64,000 bases of DNA, taken from Mytilus californianus. Taxonomy: Eukaryota; Mollusca; Bivalvia; Mytilida; Mytilidae. Numbering within the stretch: position 1 is the first letter of the stretch; each line of letters begins with the position of its first letter. Positions 47,053-58,600 of this stretch are shown one piece after another. Made by a program: the position numbers and the translations under genes. The stretch spans positions 103,916,140 to 103,980,139 of the forward strand of contig NW_026262712.1 in the NCBI RefSeq assembly GCF_021869535.1, given 5' to 3'. A model generated the notes under the pieces. That model did no database searches, was not told where the DNA came from, and saw nothing but the letters and a program-made list of their open reading frames with translations.

Positions 47053-48368
47053 CAGTGTTCTCCCCAGAAATTTTTTGACAGGTGTTTAATTATGTACACT
47101 ATTTATAAATTATTATAAAATAAAATATAATCAATTTGCACTCATCAGAGTCCATTTATAGAGTTAAAATTTAATTTAAGGAGTCCAAATTTAGTAATTT
47201 CAAGAGAATATTCTTCTGTTCTTTGAGCCTTCCAGTGCTTTAGATATTTCCATGTCTGGTGCATCAGCTCCTTCTAAAGATATTGTATTATCTAATTATT
47301 AAGCGGTTTATATTTTTTGGAATACAACTTTTTAAAACAAAAGAATTGAAAAACAGGTGTTTGACATTTCGTGATCGTTTCTGTGTGTGGCACTATCTTT
47401 TCTTTGGGAAGTAGAAACCTGACAAATTCTTCAAAGTTAAGTCCAACAAAATATTTACAAGTGACATTATGCACATATGCTTCTAAGTTTCCGTTACCAA
47501 CTATTGACATCGAGTTGTTAATTGTATTAGTTTTCCGGTGCAAGGACCAAAAACATGACACATGTAACTGATTTATTTTTTTAAACATTGCAATTAAAGA
47601 CAAATTTTATTTTCTATGAACAAAATGCCTTGTTCTGACCCTAACTACATGAACTATCGATTCACATTTTTTATATGTCATAAATATAAGTTTACTTTGA
47701 CTTTTTTTTACGTAAAATGACTTCCATTCATAAATATTTGTAGTTGCGTATTGCAAAGCTACCACATGTTTTCATCATGTTCATTGGTCGTATTTAAATA
47801 GATTTTATTAATGACCAATGAGAAAATTCGATATTTAATTCGGCAAAGAAATCAGGAAAGCCATACGTAAAAATGTTTCGTATTTGTTTTTCGATATTTT
47901 CCCATAATTCCAACCCTGAAACACTGAAAAAAGTATCCAATAAAAATATTTATCTATTGGGTGATATTAATCTATGCCAATCCGCGATCTGCGGGAGTTT
48001 CTCGCTGCATTGAAGACCCATTGGTGGCCTTCGGTTGTTGTCTGCTCTATGGTCGGGTTGTTGTCTCTTTGACACATTCCCCATTTCCATTCTCAATTTT
48101 ATGATAAGGCAAATACAGGTAAAGGATAGCCTGAAGGATCAATAATTGCGTAATTTGGTGTAATATTGATTTTCTTCTCAGCTGCTCTGACAGCGGCGAT
48201 CTTAAACTTTACAAAAGTTATCAACAGTTTATAATTAAATATGAAAATTAATACGCTGTATGATTATCTTTTAAGGCACTGTGTGCCAATGTAAGCGCTG
48301 AGGGGACAACAAAAATATTGGAAGGCGCTGGTGGACCGCAGCGTCCTATCATCCTGGGGAGAACACTG
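47053..48368. mobile_element. 1.3-kb DNA transposon, 15-bp perfect inverted ends, 5-bp target duplication
   Basis: The ends are CAGTGTTCTCCCCAG and its exact reverse complement. CTTGT flanks both sides (47048-47052, 48369-48373). The CAGTG start is hAT-like but the duplication is 5 bp, not 8. A 103-codon minus frame (47292-47603) may be a transposase scrap but is not recognised. Another repeat is nested at 47985-48105. Confidence 0.7.
47985..48105 (+). repeat. Short dispersed repeat 'GGTTGTTGTCTCTTTGACAC'
   Basis: It shares GGTTGTTGTCTCTTTGACAC and ATTCCCCATTTCCATTCTCA with 50560-50700. It is a common mussel repeat end, here nested in the transposon. Confidence 0.8.
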
Positions 48369-48639
48369 CTTGTAAAAGAAAGGCTAAAGATACTAAATCT
48401 TCATCGAGTTTACTCATACCAAGCTAACTACATGCATTATTTACATCGAAGCTAGTTATAACAAAAATCTTGATTTTCAAACACAGAACAAAAATAACAA
48501 ATTTGGCTTTGTAAATACCAATTAATAGTAATCATACATAATTTGCAATTAATAATTAATCATCAAATCACAAAACAAATAATTTAAAAATTCCCTAATT
48601 TTAAAGAAAATTTAAATATTTTGATATAAAGCATCTAGA

Positions 48640-50000
48640 AATATCTAATAATTCAACCAGTATTTGAATAAAAATAGGGTGCGAACGAACCCAGGGGCCA
48701 AAAGTGTGGGGTGCGAATGGACCCAATACCATAATTGATCTGCGAAGGTTGACCTGTGGCCATTTGGAAGAAAATGTCAAAATAATTCACAAAACAAACA
48801 AACGGCTCACACTAGCAGGCAACTGGGGCAAAGAAGTCGCTTTCCCTGTCCGTCACTTCGCTTTGCCCGACTGTCAAAAGCAATATCTTAGTCGCCCTAG
48901 TGTTCACCATTGTCGCTTTCAGTCGCTTTCGTCATCTGCAATTTTCAATTTTTACCAAGTTGACAAAACAGCAATTTTTCATTTTTAAGTTAAGAAATCC
49001 AAAGACATATAAGATTTATTTCTTTAGAAAAAAGGTTAAAGCATGGACTTTACAGATTGGTTGTATGTTATTTCACACAGAAAACTTTTTATCACTTCCG
49101 GTACTCATTACTTGAGAGCGTACATCAAAACATTCTGATTTTCGGCAAACCAATATTTGTTTCTTCTTTAGAACGCGATGAAAATTACCTTTAGTAAATG
49201 TTTAATCAATTTATTGCATTAAAAGCATCATATTACTTTCCAAATCGCTTGTTAAACATCGTTTATTTTAGTAAATTTTCCTTGTCTGCCATTGAAATAT
49301 TTGTGTGAAATATGACCAAAATCCAGATTCTTAAGATAATAACTACAGACGCACGAATGGCACATCTGACAGAAGAATAATGATCCCAAATTAAAAGGCA
49401 CACTAGACAGGATAGCTTTTTTAATTGAACTTTAATTGATATATGATACTTTCTTTTCCTTTTTGATATAACAAAAATTATTTTTTTAGTGCAAGATATT
49501 TAGTTGGTAGTTTCTGACAAGAGGACTTGGAATATAATTGTGCAACTATAAATGATCATCTATTAAAGACATAAACTGAAACAACTGTTACTTTAATTAT
49601 ATACTCAGATTTGAATTGAACAGTATAAAAAATAAATAAAAAGGATATGGCCCTTTGTATTATAGTAAAAACCAAACATTGTAGTGCCGTGAGCAAACGA
49701 GCATTTCCCTTTCAAATCTCACCACTTCTCCCTATCATTTTCAAAAAGAGAAGTCACTTCTCCCTATGATTCTGAAGTACAAATATAGTGTGAGCCCTGA
49801 ACAAAACCTGTTCACATTTTTAGAATGTCACTTTATTTTTAAACAATTAATAAAAAACACTTATTATCTTTATTTTATAGCAATACACTAACTAAAGCAT
49901 GATTAAAAAATTATCCTAACCTAACCTTTAAAAAGGATGTGAATGTGTAGGGTGTGAACGTGAAAGGGGTCGAAAGTGGATAGGAGCAAATGGACCCAGA
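48640..50000. repeat. Mixed decayed repeats between MZT1 and BORA
   Basis: GGGTGCGAACGAACCC-like phrases at about 48680 and 49940, and inverted near 46790, mark one family. 49237-49385 is homologous to 56943-57110. I see no gene. Confidence 0.5.
49237..49385 (+). repeat. Dispersed repeat shared with BORA intron 3
   Basis: CCAAATCGCTTGTTAAAC, TTTATTTTAGTAAATTTTCC and CTGACAGAAGAATAATGATC recur at 56943-57110 in the same order. Confidence 0.8.
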
Positions 50001-50559
50001 TTCGAATTTCTTAGGGTGGGGGTTATTTGGATTAATTGGAACAGGATGGACGTCTAGTTTTAACGATGTCCACCCTGACACTTATCACTGTACCATATCA
50101 AGATGATTGGGGATAGACAACCGGTCTCTGTAGTATGATAGACCTGAGCTTGATTAGATAGTTGTTGACACTTAAAAATATTGACATCATATATTCAACA
50201 GTATTCTCCCCAGGACCTTTATATGTGTTTTAACACCTTGGTACCAATAGCTTTCTTTGGTTTTATGTATTTGTTAAAAAAATATACCGATTTCAAGATG
50301 CATTTTTCTGGAATGATTTTCACAATACCAAATGTGTTGGAAGCCAAACACATAAAGTGTTTCCTAAAAAGTGAATGAACTCTTTAACATTTATAGCTGT
50401 ATACTACAAATCTAATACACATTCCAAATGCGTTAGTTACAATTCCTGAAGGAGGGGAGATTCTGAATTTAATTTTTAAACAGAAGGCTCCCACATACAT
50501 TTGTACATGTTATAGAGTTTAGTGTGACATCCATTTTCATTGAACTAGTACACATATTG

Positions 50560-50700
50560 TTTAGGGGCCAGCTGAAGCCCGTCTCCGGGTGCAGGTGCTC
50601 GCTGTGTTGAAAACACATTGGTGGCCGTCAGCTGTTTTCTGCTGTTTGGTAGGGTTGTTGTCTCTTTGACACATTCCCCATTTCCATTCTCAATTTTATC
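50560..50700 (+). repeat. Short dispersed repeat, second copy
   Basis: It has the same 3' block as 47985-48105, preceded by GGTGCTCGCTGTGTTGAAAA. Confidence 0.8.
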
Positions 50701-50939
50701 CATATTTATGATATTTTTACTTGGTTAAAACTTGATTAAAAAACAAAGTGTAGTATACCATTGAAAAGGCAATATGGAATAACCTTTCCTTTTGCAAATT
50801 CTGATAAAAATGTCTGAAATTGAAAATGTTTTTGATATGAGTCATAATATAACGTGTGCAATTTATATAATATGACATCATGAAAAATATAACAAAAGAA
50901 CACAATCAGCATTTTCATAAAGTTTAAGATCAAATCAGA

Positions 50940-51030
50940 TCTGAGCGTCACTGATGTGTCTTATGTAGACGAAACGCGCGTTTGGCGTATTAAATTATAA
51001 TCCTGTTACCTTTGATAACTATTATTTAGT
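50940..51030 (+). repeat. Dispersed repeat end 'GACGAAACGCGCG'
   Basis: CACTGATGTGTCTTATGTAG, ACGAAACGCGCGTTTGGCGT and CCTTTGATAACTA form a block I recognise as frequent in mussel genomes. Confidence 0.6.
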
Positions 51031-51129
51031 TTTCAAGTATGGTGTTTAATTTCTGAAATAGTATAATTTATACCATAGGCTAACATTACAAAAAATACAC
51101 ATGTTGGCATATTTTTAATTCAAGAAGTT

Positions 51130-52130
51130 TTTATACGACCGCAAAAAAATTTTTGTGGTCGTATATTGGTATGACGTTGGCGTCGTCGTCGTCCAAAGAC
51201 GCATTAGTTTATTTTCGCATTCTAACTTTAGTTTAAGTCAATGGATCTCTATGAAATTTAAGCATAAGGTTCAATACCACAAAAGGAAGGTTGGGATTGA
51301 TTTTGGGGGTTATGGTACCAACAGTTAAGGAATTAGGGGCCAAAAAGGGGTCAAAAATAAGCATTTTTGTAACTTCCAGACATAACTTGTGTGTTAGTGT
51401 ATGGATCTCTCTGACATTGTACCACAAGGTTCCATATCACAAAGAGATTGCTGGGATTGATTTTGGGGGTAATTGCCTCAAAATTTTAGGAATTTAGGGG
51501 CCAAAAAAGGGACAAAAAACAAGCATTTTTCTAGTTTCATGTCAGACAATAACTTGTGTGTAAGTGTATGAATCTTTATGAAATTGTACTACAAGGTTCC
51601 ATATCACAAAGGGAAAGCTGGAATTGAGTTTGGGGGTAATTGCCCTAAACGTTTAGGAATTTGGGGCCAAAAAGGGGCAAAAAAACAAGCATTTTTCTAG
51701 TTTCCAGACAATGACTTGTGTTCAAGTGTATGGATCTCTCTGAAATTGTACTGCAAGGTACCATACCACAAAGAGAAGGCTGGGATTGAGTTTGGGGGTA
51801 ATTGCCTCAAAATTTTAGGAATTAGGGGAGAAAAGGGGCAAAAAAAACCAAGCATTTTTCTAGTTTCAGGACAATAACTTGTAAGTGTATGGATCTTTAT
51901 GAAATTGTACTACAAGGTTCCATATCACAAAGGGAAAGCTGGAATTGAGTTTGGGGGTAATTGCCCTAAACGTTTAGGAATTCGGGGCCAAAAAGGGGCC
52001 AAAAAACAAGCATTTTTCTAGTTTCATGACAATGACTTGTGTTCAAGTGTATGGATCTCTCTGAAATTGTACTGCAAGGTACCATACCACAAAGGGAAGG
52101 CTGGGATTGAGTTTGGGGGTGATGAATCAT
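51130..52130 (+). repeat. ~162-bp tandem repeat, about 5.5 units
   Basis: Units carry GGGATTGATTTTGGGGGTTA, GGGGCCAAAAAGGGG and ATAACTTGTGTGTTAGTGTA. A lead-in TTTATACGACCGCAAAAAAA with an inverted TTTTTGTGGTCGTATA precedes them. Confidence 0.9.
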
Positions 52131-52462
52131 AAGGGGGTTCCTTTTTTTTTCTTTAAAATTTTCCATTTTAAATTGGCTACAATAAAATAAAATCATGTCT
52201 AGTGATTTATTTGTACTACTTAAATAGGTGATTATTTAAGAAAGACTACTTTCACTTGTAACATTTCTGGACAAAAACGTCACTTGAATACGTCCCCTGT
52301 AGCAGCTGTAGCTTTTTGTGAATTGACATTTAAGTTAAAAAAAAATCCCTCAAAGGAGTTTCTACCATTGTCATGTTGGTACAAATGAGTATTTACTTAA
52401 TTCTTTGTGTCTCATAATATATATACTTCTCTATTCTTTTTAACAGATTAGAATAAAAAGGA

Positions 52463-52617
52463 ATGGATTCTGATGTTTCATCACCAGTTAAGCCCATACA
52501 GACCCCAAGTAAAGGTCTAAATAATATAGAGATGATGTGTAGTCCTATTGCATGTGCAAGGTCAAGGACTCCTGGAAGTTCTACTAAAAAATTAGGTCAT
52601 CCTTTGATGATGTCCAG
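52463..52617 (+). CDS. BORA: BORA coding exon 1
   Basis: The exon begins after an acceptor (tttttaacag, exon from 52447). ATG at 52463 is the first start; an in-frame upstream stop (TAG at 52448) blocks extension. The donor is CCAG|GTTTGT, phase 2. It encodes an SP/TP-rich N-terminal extension. Confidence 0.75.
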
Positions 52618-55600
52618 GTTTGTATACATCTGTTCATGTAGTACTCTTAATATTTACATCTTAATATGCATGAAATATTTTCCACTTGACATTGATTAAA
52701 CAACAGTTTAAAATCAATAGACATATTTTTTGCTTGAAATTTTTCATACAGAAGACTTATATGCACTGTGAATTAAGTTAGCTCATATTGTTTTTGTACA
52801 ATAAATTACAAACACACATTGAAATTTCTCTAAAATGATTTCCAATATAAAAACAAAAAAGAAGAAAAAATCTTGCTTGGAACAATCCTGACAATGAAAA
52901 AAATTTTGGCATGTAAAGTTATGATACATACACTTTTTTTTGTATTTCAAGAATTAAAATGAAAATTTACAATCATGTTCCAAAAGAGACAATTAATAGT
53001 ATTTAGCACAAAAGTGCATACTGTGCTGTATATTATCTGGGAACAGTATATCTAACGGGAAATGAATCTGATAGGCTTTTCAGTATAAAATTGATAAAAT
53101 CTCGGACTTTACGAGACTTCGCGAGATTTATGGATTTTGATAGTGTCTGACTGAAAAACTATCGGAACTGCTCAATAAATTAACCACATAATTCTAATCG
53201 TAAATAAATACAAGTTTTATCATAAAGTAGATATATTTTGTCATGTAAAATGACCAAAATAAGTGTGATTTATTTGATGTAAAGTGTTTTACATGGTTTG
53301 GGAATTTGGGATTGCAATCGGCGCCATTTTTTATTACCTGGTTTGCATCTGTACCCTTCTGTGATGAAATGAATGCGATTATAACGAATTTGAAGTGACA
53401 GATTACAAGTTCGATACACTGGCATCACTTTAAAACTTAGTTTGAATGACATTTTATTATTATTATCAGAAATTATTAGGATAATAGCGAGTACGTTTTT
53501 AACACATGTCCGTTTCCGTATCGTATCCTTATTAACCTTGACCAGACGATGAAATCGGCTACAATTAGGAAGTGTCAAGTCCCGTCAATATATATGTTCC
53601 TGATATTATGAATATATATATATGTTGTGTTCAAGTTATTATTTGTACAAATTATAATTCATGTAATTTGTACAAAAACATTGTACAAATTATAATTTGT
53701 ATTTATACCCCCGCTTTAAAAAAGTGGGGGTATACTGTTTTACCTCTGTCTTTCCGTCAGTCCGTCCATCCATCCGTCCGTTCGTCCCATGAATATTTTT
53801 CGTCGAATCTTTCTCAGGAACTACAATACAAGGATTTCTGAAATTTGGTAACAGGGGTTATATGAGTCAGCTTTACCGTGTGATACGTTTTCAGATTCAT
53901 CACTTAACAACTTCCTGTTTACCGAACACTTACATAATTTTACACATGACATCCAAGTTGAAAATTTTCGTCACATTTTTCTCAGGAACTACATTACAAG
54001 GATTTCTGAAATTTGGTTTCAGTGTTTATATAACATGTATAAGTCAGCTATAACGTGTGATGCGTTTTCAGATTCATCACTCAACAACTTCCTGTTTACC
54101 GTCAAGTATTTTGGCTGGGGGTATCATCAGTGAGCAGTAGCTCGCAGTTTCACTTGTTTGACAAGGTTTATTGTGTGGTCATTGAATAAAAATTCTTTAG
54201 TGTGTACAGTATCAATGCTTTTTTATAACAAAATCCATACTATAAATTATTGTACAAGTTATAAGTGAATTTAGTCAAATTTTGTACAAATTGTAATTTG
54301 TACAAGCACTTTTTATACAAATTACAATTTGTACAAAGTCAAAATACAAATTATAATTGTACAATTTTTTTGTACAAATTATTATTTGTACAAAATGATA
54401 ACTTGTACACAACATATATATCAAAACATGCTAAATAACAGAATCAATCTTATCTATAGAGCTAATGGTGATAAATTGAATGATCTGAAATCATTTTGAT
54501 CGTGTCGTAAATGATTACTGAAACATGCAAAACATTAGATGTTGAAATATAAAATTTAAATAGTGCACTGCTATTATTCAATTACTATGCAACTTTATAA
54601 CCTATATAAAACTACAATGTAATGTTTTAAATTATATTTTTTTCAGCCCAAGTCCAGCACATAAATTACCGGGGAGTAGTACTAGAAATGAATTATACCT
54701 CAAAAGCGTGCTGAGTCCATACCACAAAAACTACACACCTCTGTCTGCCACGCCTACAGGGTTCACTCCAATGTATAGAACCCCAGGAAGAAATATAGGC
54801 AGTAGTCCTATTGTCAAGGAGACACCAGAAACAGCCAAACAACATCATTTTGTCACACCTCAAAGACTTGGGCCAAAAAACCCATTTGAATTTGATGTGG
54901 AACATTTAGAAGGCAACATGTTTATGAGTCCTGGAGTATTCTCTTTGCCAGGATCAACTCCTGCTTCAGATGAAAAGGTATTGGTACATTTACTTAAGTG
55001 TACATATTTTTTATAATTGACACTCTGAAATTGATAGTGAGTTAGAGTTATAATGGTTATTGTACAATATTGTGCAGTAATGTAGCTATAGGAAAGATGT
55101 ACATTTGGAATTTAAAGGCACTAAAATGAATATTTTGGAGTGACATTACAGAAAGCAAATTAGTTTTAGTGTTACATAGCAAAAACTACCCTTTGATGTG
55201 CTTTCCAATACTAATTCCAGATATACATGTATTTTCTCAATTTCTGGAATAGCCCTCAGTGCAAGAGGAAACAAAATGGAGATTTTTTTCTCTCATAATT
55301 TTGATATAAACATGATCAAAGCACATGCAAATAAAATTGAAAAGCACAAACATTTTTGCAACAGGAATAAAAAAAAGGGAAACCAAAACAAAAAAATATT
55401 GATATTGACATAAATGATGTCTCTTTTTACAGAAAGCCTTTCGATGGTCTATAGAACATTTGGCTGTCCTTCATCCTGCAGATATTGATGAAATGCCCCA
55501 TCAACAAGATCCACATCATGGGTAATATTATTTTTTATTGTAGTGCTGTATTAAGTGTTAGTCTAACATGTGTTTTTCTATTGGCATGACATGTATACTG

Positions 55601-58600
55601 TGTTGTGATGTCACAATATCTTTGATCATGTGAAAGATGGTAACTTGCTGACATTAATGTGAATTGCATTGCAAAAAGCTGTTATATGTTTTTTAAAGGA
55701 ATTCCACTGTGATGCGATATTTTTACTCTACAGCCCTATGTTTGTGCTCATTAGATCACCTGAATTTATTTTTTATCTGTTAGGATACATGTGTTTCTTC
55801 ATTTATGAAAACTCTCTTGAAAACATGATAATTTTTCAGCTTAGCTCATTACAGGGTTTGAAATTAGCTGTCGCCCACTCACCATTTGCAAGTGCTTTTT
55901 GATGTGGGCTAATAAATATGTAATCTTGTTAGCCCACATGTCGAGTGCACTTTGAAAATTATTACTATTAAAATCAGAGTTCGCGAAAACTTATTTTGAC
56001 CCGTCGGTCATGGGACCGACAAAGCATGATTATTTGTCAGTCCTACAAAATTTTAGCCAGTCCTACAAAATCTGTCAATTTTATCCTGAAATAAAATTAA
56101 TAACATTTTATCGAAAAATAACTTTATTAATATTAGTTTTATTCTTCGCACCCACAGGAAAATTAACAATGAAGGACCAGTTCAGGTCTTCTGATTGTTC
56201 TTATTTAATGTCATCTTCACTATCCATTTCGTCATCTGAATCACTTTCTCGGCTGTTACAGTATTTGTTTGCCAGGGATGGCTCTATGAACAAATTTAGT
56301 AGGCCATGTGTAGATCGCCGCTTTGGTTTGTTTATAATAAATCTGTAAACCAGTACCTGAAATTGGCAGCAGGTACATCTGATAACCGATGTAAACACTT
56401 ATTGGAAACAGTTGCGGTACATCTAATAACCGATGTAAAAAAGTGCAGAAATATGCACTACAACGGCTGTTTTTACATCGGTTATTGGGACAGGCACTAG
56501 CCTTCAAAATACTGGTCCAAGCCTCATTTTGACCAACAGGACCGACCATTTTCGCGAACTCTGTTAAAATTGCATGATATCCAGTGTAGTCACACAAACT
56601 CATATGTTTACCTAACTGGGATCTGCTCTAATAAACAATAATTTGTGGAAAACCAGCTTAAAACTGTTACATTGTTATTTAAAGCCTGGTATCCTAGCTC
56701 ATTATTTGACTGACGCTAGCTTGAGGTTGGGCCAGGATCATCCGATCACAGGCTCTGTTTTCACAACTTGATTTCATTTATGCATCCATGTGTCAAACTC
56801 TTCTGACTGTTCTATCTTAATAAAAGCTGTTTTGTTTTGTGGGCATATTATGGTTTCTACATGTAACTTCATCGTAGAAATGTTTTGGTCTGATACATGA
56901 CTCCAGAGGTTGAATTCATCTCAGATACCTCGTAATATTCCTTTCCAAATCGCTTGTCAAACTTTGTTTATTTTGTAAATTTTCCTTCATCTGTCATTGA
57001 AATATATACTAATTACGGATCTGACACAGACCAACTATGAACAATATCTGTCTTCTACCGATAATAACTACAGACTCAGGAATGACACTGCTGACAGAAG
57101 AATAATGATCACTAAAGTAAAAAAATACCTATTCCACATGCATTAACAGACATTTGGTTGGATCCCCTTACTTAAATGTATATATATCAATGCAAATGCA
57201 TTGTTTCAATTTATTGATATAAGTTGCTTAAATTTTTTTAATTTATAGATCTTTAATATAATTCAATTCAATTCAAATCTTTAATGGCATTACACTACAT
57301 TTCATAGCATGTGACACAACATAACAAAATGAAAACAAACAATATCTTTTATATACATTATGAAAGTAAATACTACAAGAGTCACTTGTCTTCAGTTCTA
57401 TAGACTGTTTTAAAAAGGAAACTTAGCCTAGGTGTTCCGAAATTTGTATTGAGAATCATAATTCCCATAAATTGTGTGTGCTATTAAGATTAATTGTGGG
57501 CCCCAAAATCTATTTTATTAGGGCCCCTCATGTCTCCTTGAAAAATAATTAAAGTTTAAACCCTGCCATATACAGAATACAAAATGATTTTCAAGATTTA
57601 TAACTTTCCCATTAATTGGTCCGTTGTTTATTATGCATACAAGAACATGTCTATGGTTATTAAAAAAAATCCTGGGTAAAATGTACAACTTTAAAACAGA
57701 TTAATATTTACAAATTTTATGTTTAGACTATATTGTTATACATCTTATCTTAGCCTTAGGCTTTGTAATCTCTTAAAACTGTCATACTTTTTGTTTCAGA
57801 CATGACAGAGAAACAGAAGAAAAAGCACAGAGAGCAATAGATACCTTCTTTAGTAATAATCTTGTTGCTCCTTCTCCTGCTACAGGACTTAAAGCAACTC
57901 CTAACCCAGGTATTCTTCTTCCTGTTACACCCAACAGACACCATCTAAATAAAATAGCACAGATCCATTGTAGTCATATTTGATTATTTATTTTCAATTA
58001 CTGAATTGAATTTTAACTTCAGATGTACCTTTAAGCTCACTATCAAATAATTATTTTGGAGACTGAAGGAAAACTCTAAAATACTGTAAAATGTTCTATA
58101 AAACCGAATATATCAATCCATCATAATGATGGGGGGAGGGGTGGAGCCTACAGAACTAGGCACAACAAATGTTCAATCAAACGATATAAGATTTGACTGC
58201 CCCCTTAAAAAATTTATCTCCCATTCTGACGAAATATATATGGATATTTACTTTTAAGGTCAGAGACTAGGATGTTTGCCTGAAGAGTTACAAGGTTCAA
58301 TAAAAAAGCAGTTACCAGGAACAATTCAAGCAGACAACAAAAAAGAAGGTATTTGTAAGATGATTTAAGGAAGAGCATGATATCAATTTATGTGCACAGT
58401 ACACTTGTTTCTGGAAATGACCTCTTCATCAATATATATGTGTTATGATATTGATTTCAGTGTACACAAGACATGTTTTGCCATCACTTTTCTCATCACT
58501 TGGCGTCCGTCGTCATTAACTTTTAGAAAAATCTTCTCTGAAACTACATATCCAAATTTAACCAAACTTGGCCACAATCATTATTAGGGTATCTAGACTA

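Noticed and set aside
47292..47603. 103-codon minus frame as a host gene
   Set aside because: It is inside the 1.3-kb transposon. It may be a transposase remnant but no motif was recognised.
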